Source: JBBDIM01 sp040880405 | Lineage (GTDB): Bacteria; Planctomycetota; Planctomycetia; Pirellulales; Pirellulaceae | Assembly (NCBI GenBank): GCA_040880405.1 | Contig: JBBDIM010000216.1 | Coordinates: forward strand, 1-56,640 | Length of the DNA: 56,640 nt | Reading direction: 5' to 3' | Shown here: positions 35,820-43,360 of the stretch, piece by piece | Layout of the letters: each line of letters begins with the position of its first letter | Numbering within the stretch: position 1 is the first letter of the stretch | Translations under genes and position numbers: made by a program | The notes under the pieces: model-generated | The model's database searches: none | The model's input: the letters and a program-made list of their open reading frames with translations, nothing else | Told to the model about the DNA's origin: nothing

Positions 35820-37505
35820 TCACAACCCATACAGCACCCGGCTCACACACCCGTCGCTCGCTTGGGCCGTGGTCGCTGAGAAGTCCGCCAAATAGCCGCG
35901 GGTGAATTGTTGGACGTGGGGTGTCCAGGCGGTGGTTCGTTTTTCCAGGGTCTCGTCATCGATGTGAAGGGTGATTTCTCCGGCTAGGAGATCGAACGAG
36001 ATTTCGTCCCCATCTTCCACCATCGCGATTGGCCCACCCACCGCCGCTTCCGGGGCGCAGTGGACTCCGATCGCGCCGTGCGAGACACCGGAGACGCGCG
36101 TATCGGAGATGAAGGCGACTTTGCCGTCCAACTGAGGCACCGCCAAGGCCGCCGTCGCGACCAACACTTCCGGCATCCCGCAGGCGACCGGGCCGAGATA
36201 CCGCAGCACGATCACCGTGCCCGGCTGAATCTCGTTCCGCTCCACGGCGTCGACGATATCCTTCGCTGCGGAGAAGCAGACCGCCTTGCCCTTGAACTCG
36301 GGGCTTTTCATGCTGGAGACCTTGAACACAATTCCATCCGGAGCTAGGTTGCCGAAGCAGATTTGCATGTCGGCGTATGGCTTCAGCGGCTTGTCGATCG
36401 GGGCGATCAGGTCCTGGTCCCACGTGACCGCCGGGACGTCAGCGTGATTCTCCGCCAAGGTCTTTCCGGTCACCGTCAGGCAGTCGCCATCCAGGATGCC
36501 CACTTCCAGCAGATATTTGAGCAGCAGCGGCGTGCCACCCAGTTTGTGCAGGTCGTACATCGTGCGGCGGCCACGAGGGGCGAAGCTGCACAGGACCGGC
36601 GTGCGGCGCAGAATCGGTTGGATGTCTTTCAGGCCGAAGTCGACCTGGGCCTCCCGCGCCAAAGCCAATAGGTGAATGATCCCGTTGGTGGAACCACCCA
36701 TCGCCGCGATCGTTGCCGTAGCGTTTTCCAGCGACCGCCGAGTGACGACGTCACGTGGGCGAATATTCTGTTCCAGCAGCGTACGAATCGCTGGACCGAT
36801 CGCCGCGCACTCGGCCGCCTTGGCGGGGTCGTCGGCAGGGATCGAACTCGAATAGGGAAGCGTCAATCCAATTGCTTCCATGGCAATGCCCCAGGTGTTG
36901 AACGACGCCGCGATGCCGCAGCCCCCAGGCCCAGGGCAGGCGGTTCGCAAAATCTCTTCCGCTTCTTCTTGCGACATCTTGCCGACACTTGCCGCCGCCT
37001 GCGCGTCGTACACATCCAAAATCGAAGTGTCCTGCCCCCGATGGCAGCCCGGTTTGATGCTGCCGCCGTTGACGATCAGGCCCGGGTAGTTGAGTCGGGC
37101 CAAGGCCATGGCGAAGCCCGGTCCGTTCTTGTCGCAGTTGTGCATCCCGATCAGGCAGTCATAGCCGTGGGCATGGGTGACACATTCCGCCGCGTTGGCG
37201 ATCATGTTCCGCGAAGGGAGACTCGCGTTGCCCCCTTCGTGCCCTTGGGTGATGTTGTCGCTGACCGCCGGCGTGCCGAAAGGAAACCCAATCAGCCCAG
37301 CCTCGTTGCAGCTTTGCTGAATCGCCTGGGCCAGTTTGTAAGCGTGTACGTTGCACAAATTCCCTTCGAGCAGCGGCACCCCGATCCCGATTTGAGGTTT
37401 ATCGAAGTCGTCATCGGTCAGCCCCAGCCCATAGTAAAAAGCGGTGACCCCGCGTTGCCAGCCACGCGTGAGATTTCGACTATTCCAGTTCAGCGGTTGG
37501 GTCAT
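35820..37505 (-). CDS. ilvD: Dihydroxy-acid dehydratase
   Basis: The 561-aa enzyme removes water from 2,3-dihydroxy-acids in valine, isoleucine and leucine synthesis. Iron-sulfur and active-site features include HNCDKNGPGFAMALARL, the C-P-G-P-G-G-C-G motif before IAASFNTWGIAMEAIGLTLP, MGGSTNGIIHLLAL and the C-terminal GPVACGMPEVLV and DTRVSGVSHGAIGVH. The length fits the 2Fe-2S DHAD group. A sugar-acid dehydratase of the same family is the main alternative. ATG 37505 is chosen; the extension to 37640 is unlike the family. It is not next to other ilv genes. Confidence 0.9.
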   Translation of the reverse strand: MTQPLNWNSRNLTRGWQRGVTAFYYGLGLTDDDFDKPQIGIGVPLLEGNLCNVHAYKLAQAIQQSCNEAGLIGFPFGTPAVSDNITQGHEGGNASLPSRNMIANAAECVTHAHGYDCLIGMHNCDKNGPGFAMALARLNYPGLIVNGGSIKPGCHRGQDTSILDVYDAQAAASVGKMSQEEAEEILRTACPGPGGCGIAASFNTWGIAMEAIGLTLPYSSSIPADDPAKAAECAAIGPAIRTLLEQNIRPRDVVTRRSLENATATIAAMGGSTNGIIHLLALAREAQVDFGLKDIQPILRRTPVLCSFAPRGRRTMYDLHKLGGTPLLLKYLLEVGILDGDCLTVTGKTLAENHADVPAVTWDQDLIAPIDKPLKPYADMQICFGNLAPDGIVFKVSSMKSPEFKGKAVCFSAAKDIVDAVERNEIQPGTVIVLRYLGPVACGMPEVLVATAALAVPQLDGKVAFISDTRVSGVSHGAIGVHCAPEAAVGGPIAMVEDGDEISFDLLAGEITLHIDDETLEKRTTAWTPHVQQFTRGYLADFSATTAQASDGCVSRVLYGL

Positions 37506-37652
37506 GAGAGGTGGCTTTCCAGAAGGTGCGGTTTCAAGGAAGGGGCAGGGTAGGGTGCCATCAACTTCGCAGGACCAAGTATCCACCCTTTTGCCTTCGC
37601 TCTCAAGTGCGCGTGAAAAAAGGGGTGACCCCTTTGTCACTCACCGCGCACA

Positions 37653-37686
37653 AAATACCCCCGGCCGCTTTTGGACGACCGGGGGT
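37653..37686 (-). terminator. Rho-independent terminator of the hsp20 gene
   Basis: On the minus strand CCCCCGGTCG and CGGCCGGGGG form a strong GC stem with a short loop containing AAAA, followed by TATTTT. It lies 43 bp past the hsp20 stop and separates it from ilvD, which starts at 37505 on the same strand. Just below it (about 37613-37640) is a further small palindrome around GGGGTGACCCC. Confidence 0.8.
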
Positions 37687-37728
37687 TTATAGGGGAAATT
37701 CTCGCCCACGTTTCTCCAAGCGGGGGCG

Positions 37729-38178
37729 TTACGTGGATTTGATCTCAATCCGCCGCGGCTTTGCCTGTTCCGACTTGGGGATGCGAACCGTCAGGATGCC
37801 GTGATTATAGTTCGCCTCCACCGCCTCTTCATTGACCGGCATGCCAAGCTTGAGGACTCGTTCGAACTTGCCGTACACCTGTTCGACCCGGTGGTATTGC
37901 CGCTCTTCCGACTGGGTCTCGGACTTCCGCTCGCCGGAAATCGTCAGCCGGCCGTCGTGCAGTTCGACGTTGACATCCTCTGGGCTCAGGCCCGGCAATT
38001 CGACCGCGACTTCATAGTCGGCTGCGCTCTCCGAAACATTAATCGGCGGCAACCAACCGGTGATCCCTTCCTGCCGCATGGGGCGGAAGAACGAGCTGAG
38101 CAGATGGTCCATTTCGCTCTGGAAATTGGACACGCCGCGAGCAGTGGACTCGGTGGAAGGGGCATTGGAACGTACCAT
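37729..38178 (-). CDS. hsp20: Small heat-shock protein (Hsp20/alpha-crystallin)
   Basis: The 149-aa chaperone binds unfolding proteins without ATP. The N-terminal arm (FQSEMDHLLSSFFRPMRQEG) is followed by the alpha-crystallin domain, about residues 45-140: DYEVAVELPGLSPEDVNVEL, GRLTISGERKSE, ERVLKLGMPVNEEAVEANYN and the terminal GILTVRIPKSE. The start is fixed by AGGAGG 9 nt before ATG 38178. A textbook sigma-54 promoter lies about 120 bp upstream and a strong terminator follows, so it is monocistronic. Confidence 0.95.
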   Translation of the reverse strand: MVRSNAPSTESTARGVSNFQSEMDHLLSSFFRPMRQEGITGWLPPINVSESAADYEVAVELPGLSPEDVNVELHDGRLTISGERKSETQSEERQYHRVEQVYGKFERVLKLGMPVNEEAVEANYNHGILTVRIPKSEQAKPRRIEIKST

Positions 38179-38296
38179 TTTCTCAACCTCCTAAAACATG
38201 ACTCAACTGGTTGACAAACCTGAACGAACCGCCGTTTGCAAACGTCGTGGGTTTTCGCGATTTTGGGGGTGCCTGTCCTAGGCGAAAGACCTTTAA

Positions 38297-38313
38297 TGCA
38301 AGCCGCGTGCCAA
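38297..38313 (-). promoter_or_regulatory. Sigma-54 (-24/-12) promoter of the hsp20 gene
   Basis: The minus strand reads TTGGCACGCGGCTTGCA, matching the sigma-54 consensus TGGCAC-N5-TTGCA at every conserved base, with GG and GC ten bases apart. Transcription would begin near 38285, leaving a leader of about 107 nt with AGGAGG at its end. TTCGCctcGCGAA lies directly upstream at 38315-38327. The rest of the gap 38179-38479 has no supported gene. Confidence 0.65.
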
Positions 38314-38479
38314 TTTTCGCGAGGCGAAAGGTGGTTTTTCGAGTGCCGCCGTAAGTGCTTAATTTTTTGAGATTTGCGATCATGCCGGGAGACCGGTCGA
38401 GAGAAGTGACACGCCTTGATTCTGCCAAAATGGCAAGCCGAAATGACAGTCAGAACCCGAGGCGGAAGATAGAAATGCG

Positions 38480-38830
38480 TTAGCGAACGGAGATGCCGGT
38501 AACGGTCAGTTCGATGCAATTGGAAGACTGAAAGGCATCGCGGATCTCCTTAATATGTGCCTGAAGCAGAGTCAGTAGAGTGTGATTGGGGATGTTGCCG
38601 GTTCGAATCCAAAGCAGCTTTGCCGGTTTTCCGTGAATGAGGTGCGACTCAATGAAGTCGCGATCCTTGGTGATGACGACTCGATCCTCTTCATCTGCTA
38701 CTCGGACAATCTCTTGGTCCGTCGAGGAATTGCCTGCGGGAAGGTCGAGGGTGTGAATGGAATCCAATCCAATCACTTGCAACGATTTTGACAACTTAAG
38801 AGGAAGATGTGCGTCAACCAAGCATTTCAT
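38480..38830 (-). CDS. DUF5615 PIN-like protein (toxin candidate)
   Basis: The 116-aa protein has the PIN-like Mut7-C/DUF5615 pattern: KCLVDAHLPLKLSKSL with the first acidic residue, STDQEIVRVADEEDRVVITK, then DRDFIESH with the paired late aspartates. PIN-fold toxins are metal-dependent RNases. Its ATG overlaps the stop of the DUF433 gene by 4 bp, the usual order antitoxin-toxin for this pair. Confidence 0.85.
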   Translation of the reverse strand: MKCLVDAHLPLKLSKSLQVIGLDSIHTLDLPAGNSSTDQEIVRVADEEDRVVITKDRDFIESHLIHGKPAKLLWIRTGNIPNHTLLTLLQAHIKEIRDAFQSSNCIELTVTGISVR

Positions 38831-39051
38831 GAACTCGCCCAATCCATATTTTTGGTATCACTTAGTCGGGCGGCGTAGGTCAGGCAGGCGTGAATATCTT
38901 CCATCTCCAGATCGGAATAGTCGGCCAGAATTTCTTGGTGAGACATCCCGGAGGCCAAAAGCTCCAGGATCATCGTGACCGGGTACCGGAGGCCACGGAT
39001 ACAGGGCTTGCCGTGGCAGATCGAAGAATCAATTGTGATGCGCGAAGTCAT
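38827..39051 (-). CDS. DUF433 protein (antitoxin candidate)
   Basis: The 74-aa product is of the DUF433 family: RITIDSSICHGKPCIRGLRY, then VTMILELLASGMSHQEILAD and YSDLEMEDIHACLTYAA, a winged helix-turn-helix that usually represses its own operon. The stop overlaps the start of the DUF5615 gene, so translation is coupled. The pair is a common type II toxin-antitoxin-like module in planctomycetes and cyanobacteria. Confidence 0.88.
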   Translation of the reverse strand: MTSRITIDSSICHGKPCIRGLRYPVTMILELLASGMSHQEILADYSDLEMEDIHACLTYAARLSDTKNMDWASS

Positions 39052-39154
39052 TTTAGCGATTCCAGGGACAAATCGGTTCCAGCGATTCTCGTGGATGATT
39101 CAATGGTTTCATCACGGAGACGGGTGGCTTTTTCTAATCACTTGATTTTACGGT

Positions 39155-39200
39155 AAAAAACGGTGAGGGAACAATTGTTTTCCCCTCACTCCGGTTTTTT
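39155..39200 (-). terminator. Terminator after the CPA2 antiporter gene (works in both directions)
   Basis: GTGAGGG and CCCTCAC pair across a loop that contains the self-complementary ACAATTGT; the stem is flanked by AAAAAA on one side and TTTTTT on the other. On the minus strand it begins at the antiporter stop codon itself (39199-39201). The T-runs on both strands allow termination from either side. Confidence 0.75.
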
Positions 39201-40902
39201 AATGTCCCGCCGTTTCCCGCAGCTCACTCTTAATACACGCCAAGAACTCCGTGTAGCTGCTGGTTTGGTGGGCTCGGCGGACTCGTTTGGCGTTGCGCAA
39301 GGTTCGGGCCACGTCGGCCAGGAGGTCGAGTTGGATCTCGTTGTCGGATCTGGGGGTGAGCAGCATCACCACCACCACGGTTGGTTCGCCGTCGGGGGAG
39401 TCCCAGTCGATGCCATGTTCCGAGATGCCGACCACCACAATTGGCTGCTCAATCCCCGAGAGCCGGGAATGGGGCACCGCCACGCCATGTTCCAGGCTGG
39501 TGCCCACAATCTGTTCGCGAGACCAGACCAATCGCTCGACTTGGTCCGGCTGAAGCGTCGTTTCCTTGCAGGCGGTTTCCACGAGTTCGCGAATCGCGTC
39601 TCGTTTGCTCCGAGCCTTGAGACGGCAGTAGCCCTGCTTGGAGTTGAGGTAGTTGGTGAAGTGTTTTTCTTTTCGCTGACGGAGGCAAAGCTGAATCAGG
39701 GCTCCGCTGCTCATTGAGGTGACTAGGGCCATGATGACCAACGCCACGAACATCTTTTCGTCGATCAGTCCCGCTTTCAGGCCCAACAGGCCCAGAATAA
39801 TTTCCATCGCTCCGCGAGAATTCATCGCGATCCCGACCGCCCACGATTCCCGTTTGGAGAATCCAGCCCAGCGCGCGGTCAGCCCGCAACCGACTAGCTT
39901 GCCGATGGTCGCGAGCACCAGCACGATCAGTACCAAGCTAAGATCAAATCCGGTGATGAAGTTGACCTGCAAGCCGATGCTGGCGAAAAACAGCGGGGCG
40001 AAAATGAACGAGATGAACTGGTCGATGGTCGATCGGGTTCGTTCCCGCAAATGCCGCGAGTCACCCAGGGCGATGCCGAAGATGAACGAGCCGAAGATCG
40101 CATGGACGCCAATCCACTCCGTGAAAGCGGCGAAGATCAAAGCCAGGCTCAAGGCGAACCCCAGCACCCCGCCGGGCCAACTTCCATGGGCCTGAATCCA
40201 AGGCAACGTTTTATCGATTAGCCAGCGACCAATCGTCAGCATGAAGACCACAAAGCCCAACGTCAGGGCGATCGTCCAGTGGATCGGCAAGCCACCCTCT
40301 TGGCCCATCATGGCCAAAATCACCGCGAAGATGATCCAGCCGACCAAGTCGTTCAAGATCGCGGCTGCGACGATCACCATCCCCATATCGGTCCGGAACA
40401 GGTTCAGGTCCATCAAGGTTTTAGCGATCACCGGCAAAGCAGAGATGGACAGTGCCGTGGCCACAAACAGGGCGAAGAGCCGCAGGTCGGTTTCCTCGGT
40501 TGCGCCCATCAGCCAAGGTGCCGTATAGATCACGGCAAGGGCCAGCCCAAAGGGGATCACGATCCCCATCGTGCCAATCCCAATCGCGGCCTTGCCCTGT
40601 CTCCAGACGGTGGACAGATCGACCTCCATGCCCGCCACCAGCAGGAACAGCGTGATGGCCAGGGTAGTTAACGCGCTCAGGCTGAGGGGGACGTTGCCGG
40701 TCGCCGGCAACAATTGGGCCGACCACTCCGGAGCGAGGCTACCAAAGACCGTGGGCCCCAGGATCACTCCGGCCAAAATTTCTCCCAAGACGGAAGGTTG
40801 CTTCAGCTTGAGGGCGATTTCGCCCAATAACCGCGCGACCCCGAGCATGATGCCCAGGCCCAGCAGCAGGGTGGAAACGTCGTGGTGGTCGAGTGAGCTC
40901 AC
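39199..40902 (-). CDS. CPA2-type cation:proton antiporter with C-terminal PTS EIIA domain
   Basis: In this 567-aa protein residues about 8-390 form the 12-helix CPA2 (Kef/NapA-like) antiporter, with GITLFLLVAGMEVDL-type core (seen as LAITLFLLVAGMEVDLSTVW), ALSISALPVIAKTLMDLN and AAILNDLVGWIIF, where N-D is the ion site. After a linker, about 425-560 is a fructose-type EIIA domain with the phosphorylatable His in HGVAVPHSRL. The fusion suggests control by phosphorylation from the PTS. The start is GTG 40902, overlapping the stop of the Usp gene by 4 bp, with AAGGAA upstream. The frame continues to 41091 but inside the Usp gene. Confidence 0.88.
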   Translation of the reverse strand: MSSLDHHDVSTLLLGLGIMLGVARLLGEIALKLKQPSVLGEILAGVILGPTVFGSLAPEWSAQLLPATGNVPLSLSALTTLAITLFLLVAGMEVDLSTVWRQGKAAIGIGTMGIVIPFGLALAVIYTAPWLMGATEETDLRLFALFVATALSISALPVIAKTLMDLNLFRTDMGMVIVAAAILNDLVGWIIFAVILAMMGQEGGLPIHWTIALTLGFVVFMLTIGRWLIDKTLPWIQAHGSWPGGVLGFALSLALIFAAFTEWIGVHAIFGSFIFGIALGDSRHLRERTRSTIDQFISFIFAPLFFASIGLQVNFITGFDLSLVLIVLVLATIGKLVGCGLTARWAGFSKRESWAVGIAMNSRGAMEIILGLLGLKAGLIDEKMFVALVIMALVTSMSSGALIQLCLRQRKEKHFTNYLNSKQGYCRLKARSKRDAIRELVETACKETTLQPDQVERLVWSREQIVGTSLEHGVAVPHSRLSGIEQPIVVVGISEHGIDWDSPDGEPTVVVVMLLTPRSDNEIQLDLLADVARTLRNAKRVRRAHQTSSYTEFLACIKSELRETAGH

Positions 40903-41741
40903 GATGCCTGTTCCTTGGTTTCGCGATAGAGCATCAACGAGCAGGGAAGGTGTTCCAGGATCGTTTCTGTGGGGTGCTTGAAAAACCGATCCCAAAACCC
41001 GAGCCGATCCGGAGCGGGAATCACCAGCAGATCGGCGTTGTGATCGTGGGCGTAGTCGACCGCCTCCTGCCCGATATGTCCATCTAGGCACTTGGCCGTT
41101 AGCGGAAGTCCTTCGGTATCGAGACTGGCCAGCAATTCGGAAAGCTGGAACATCTCTTCATGGGCGATCTGATCCCGGTAATCGTCGTCTCCCATATCTC
41201 GATTGCCGATAATCCGCAGCAGCCGACTGTACGAATCGTATTCATGAATGACATGCAGCGACTGGAGCTCGTGCCGCTTGGCGATCTTCAGCACCGATTG
41301 CAGCATCTGGGTCGAGGACTTGTTGAAGGCGACCGAGGTGACCAAGTGCTCCAAACGGAACTCGCTGGGGCGGGTCAACAGCAAAACACTACAAGGAGCC
41401 CGCCGCGCCACACGCCGGGCTACCGACCCCAGGATGCTGGTCACCAAGCCTTCCTGCTCCAATGCCCCGAGCATGACCAGACGCGCGCCCGATCTCCGCG
41501 CCTCATTGCAAATGACCCAGTCCGGCCGCCCGGTCTTGAAGTGGATTTCCTCCAGCGGAAGCACGTCGCTGGGGATGTACCGCGCCATGCGGTCACGGGA
41601 GTTGGCGACGTTTTCCGTGACATGCAGAAAACTAAGCTCCGCTTCCCACAATTCCGCCCACAAACGCGCGATGGCAACCACCGCCGCGGCCCTGGGTGTG
41701 GCGGCGAGACAGACGAGGATCGTCGGTGCGGCTTGGCTCAT
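40899..41741 (-). CDS. Tandem universal stress protein (two Usp domains)
   Basis: The 280-aa protein has two alpha/beta Usp domains. The first (1-130) ends GSVARRVARRAPCSVLLLTR, which resembles the ATP-binding G-x-x-x-R...PCSVL pattern with some changes; the second (135-275) ends HPTETILEHLPCSLMLYRET. Usp domains often regulate CPA transporters. Its stop overlaps the GTG of the antiporter gene, so the two are translated as one unit. The reverse layout, an antiporter with its own C-terminal Usp domain, is common, which supports a regulatory partnership here. Confidence 0.88.
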   Translation of the reverse strand: MSQAAPTILVCLAATPRAAAVVAIARLWAELWEAELSFLHVTENVANSRDRMARYIPSDVLPLEEIHFKTGRPDWVICNEARRSGARLVMLGALEQEGLVTSILGSVARRVARRAPCSVLLLTRPSEFRLEHLVTSVAFNKSSTQMLQSVLKIAKRHELQSLHVIHEYDSYSRLLRIIGNRDMGDDDYRDQIAHEEMFQLSELLASLDTEGLPLTAKCLDGHIGQEAVDYAHDHNADLLVIPAPDRLGFWDRFFKHPTETILEHLPCSLMLYRETKEQAS

Positions 41742-41850
41742 GATTTCGACAATCGCATCCTTGAATGGTCGGAGTCCAAGCGGTGAAATGATGTGGGTAT
41801 CGCAACACGCAACGCGGCCTCAATATACCGAAGTGCCCGAAAAATCGCCA

Positions 41851-42090
41851 CTACGGCGTCAGCTTCGACTCCACCTCACGCCGAGTGGCAGGGTCTTTGG
41901 CGCGTTCGCCGGCGCAGTCGGGCGAGGGGGCGGTGCAGGCATCGCACACCGAGTTGCCTTGGCGGTCTTTGAAGTTGTTCAGCCCGCCACAGCTTCCCTT
42001 GATGGTCGATTTGCCCATCAGCACGCCCACCGACATGGCGATCAGGACAATCGCGAACACGGCAACGGCCATCAGGATGGTTGGAATCAT
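41851..42090 (-). CDS. nqrM: Na+-NQR maturation protein NqrM
   Basis: The 79-aa protein has one membrane helix (MIPTILMAVAVFAIVLIAMS), GKSTIKGSCGGLNNF and further cysteines (SVCDAC and DCAGE), the DUF539/NqrM pattern. NqrM delivers iron to the Fe site between NqrD and NqrE during assembly. It starts 5 bp after the apbE stop and closes the operon. ATG 42090 is used; the frame open to 42123 adds nothing family-like. Confidence 0.9.
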   Translation of the reverse strand: MIPTILMAVAVFAIVLIAMSVGVLMGKSTIKGSCGGLNNFKDRQGNSVCDACTAPSPDCAGERAKDPATRREVESKLTP

Positions 42091-42095
42091 GGTTT

Positions 42096-43163
42096 CTATT
42101 CTGGGGCTTGAAGACGTGTCCACGCAGGGGTGGCTTGAACTCGAATCGTTCCTTCCGGCGAGCGCTCTTGGAAGAGGACCGCCAGTTCGAGCTGTTCCGC
42201 TAAATTGTACCCTTGGCTGGGCCCCAGGACCAACAAGGCGGTCGCCCAGGCGTCCGCCTCGGCGCAGGTCTTGGCCAATACGCTGACCGATGCCAAGTCG
42301 TGCGTGACCGGCTTGGCCGTGGTGGGGTCGATGGTGTGCGAATACCGCTTCCCGTCGTAGACATGGAAATTGCGGTAGTCGCCGGAGGTGGCGAGCGCGA
42401 TGTCACGCAGCGGAACCACCGCTTGAAGTTCTCGGGCTCCTTCGCTCGGTTTTTCTACGCCCACGCGCCAAGGGTCCCCATTGGGTTTGATCCCCTTGGC
42501 GACAACCTCACCGCCGATTTCCACCAGGTAAGCGTCGAAGCCCAGTTCATCCAGTTTCCGCGCGACCTGGTCCGACCCATAGCCTTTCGCGATCGCCGAC
42601 AGGTCGACATATATCTCCGCCTGGGATTTCTTCACTGCGGGTGGATCGGCTTGGAGCGTTAGCTGTTGATAACCGACCAGCTTCCGGCCAGCGGTGATTT
42701 CCTCTTCTGACGGTGGTTCGGTCCGCGATTTATCCGGGCCAAAACGCCACAGGTTGACCACCGGGCCCACCGTCACGTCGAAGGCTCCGGAAGAGGTTTT
42801 GCTGATCTCTTGTGAGAGCTTGAGCACCTGGTAAAATTCTGGCGAGATTTCAAACCACTGGTCCGCGGCGGCCTGATTGAAGCGGGAGATCTCCGAGTCA
42901 TCGAGGTAGGTCGACATCTGGCGATTGACCTCGGCCAAGACCTCGTCGACCGATTCTTTGACCGCTTGCGGCGAGGTCTCCTTGCCGACCGGGATTTTGA
43001 CGCTGTAGACCGTCCCCATGGTCCGGCCTTCGAGCGCCACCAGAGAAGCGGTTTCTCCCTCGGCCTGGCAAGAGGTGAGCAGCAGCAGCGACATCGCGAG
43101 TAGGGTCGCTACTATGTAGCCACGCTTGCTAAAAGCGTGGGAACGCGGTGGGTGGTTGTCCAT
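42096..43163 (-). CDS. apbE: FAD:protein FMN transferase (lipoprotein)
   Basis: The 355-aa enzyme attaches FMN covalently to a Thr of NqrB and NqrC from FAD. It carries a lipoprotein signal (KRGYIVATLLAMSLLLLTSC), so it acts on the outer side of the inner membrane. Family motifs are SGAFDVTVGPVVNLWRFG, AIAKGYGSDQVA, YLVEIGGEVVAKG, ATSGDYRNF, SHTIDPTTAKPV and CAEADAWATALLVLG, which holds the magnesium ligands. The first 17 codons lie in a 100-bp tandem repeat that also encodes a uORF. It lies between nqrF and nqrM; the usual targets are encoded in the same operon. Confidence 0.93.
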   Translation of the reverse strand: MDNHPPRSHAFSKRGYIVATLLAMSLLLLTSCQAEGETASLVALEGRTMGTVYSVKIPVGKETSPQAVKESVDEVLAEVNRQMSTYLDDSEISRFNQAAADQWFEISPEFYQVLKLSQEISKTSSGAFDVTVGPVVNLWRFGPDKSRTEPPSEEEITAGRKLVGYQQLTLQADPPAVKKSQAEIYVDLSAIAKGYGSDQVARKLDELGFDAYLVEIGGEVVAKGIKPNGDPWRVGVEKPSEGARELQAVVPLRDIALATSGDYRNFHVYDGKRYSHTIDPTTAKPVTHDLASVSVLAKTCAEADAWATALLVLGPSQGYNLAEQLELAVLFQERSPEGTIRVQATPAWTRLQAPE

Positions 43164-43346
43164 TTGGTTAGCACTTCCCCCACGCTCTGGCGAGCGTAGC
43201 TACCACGACTGCTATGTAGCCACGCTTGCCAAAAGCGTGGGAGAGCGGCGGGTGGTTGTCCATCTGGTTAGCACTTCCCCTACGCTCTGGCGAGCGTAGC
43301 TACCACGTCTGCACTTCCCCCACGCTCTGGCGCGTCGTAGCTACCA
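43112..43346 (-). repeat. 100-bp tandem repeat at the 5' end of apbE
   Basis: Two units of exactly 100 bp (43112-43211 and 43212-43311) differ at about seven positions; a third, partial unit runs to 43346. Each contains CCACGCTTGCyAAAAGCGTGG and CCACGCTCTGGCGAGCGT, so each unit has two hairpins. The family recurs at about 29864-29945, 49888-49952 and 50541-50640. The apbE start codon (43161-43163) falls in the first unit. Confidence 0.9.
43168..43263 (-). CDS. Possible upstream ORF (31 codons) coupled to apbE
   Basis: The second repeat unit has its own ATG (43263) at the position of the apbE start and encodes MDNHPPLSHAFGKRGYIA, continuing VVVATLARAWGKC to TAA at 43168-43170. The stop is 4 nt before the apbE ATG. 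Because 100 is not a multiple of three the frames differ, so this is not an N-terminal extension. GGGGAAG stands before both ATGs. Whether it is translated cannot be seen. Confidence 0.35.
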   Translation of the reverse strand: MDNHPPLSHAFGKRGYIAVVVATLARAWGKC

Positions 43347-43360
43347 CGTCCGCCGGGCGG

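Noticed and set aside
38183..38428. 81-codon minus-strand frame upstream of hsp20
   Set aside because: No family features or ribosome-binding site; it covers the sigma-54 promoter and leader.
38590..38615. GGTTCGAATCC, the T-arm motif of a tRNA
   Set aside because: It lies inside the DUF5615 gene and no acceptor, D or anticodon stem can be formed around it.
40903..41091. Upstream extension of the antiporter frame
   Set aside because: It lies within the Usp gene and reads as Arg-rich shadow sequence; GTG 40902 has a ribosome-binding site and begins the first helix.
43112..43346. Regular spacing of repeats that could be taken for a CRISPR array
   Set aside because: The whole 100-bp unit is repeated with no unique spacers, there are only two and a half units, and it overlaps a gene.
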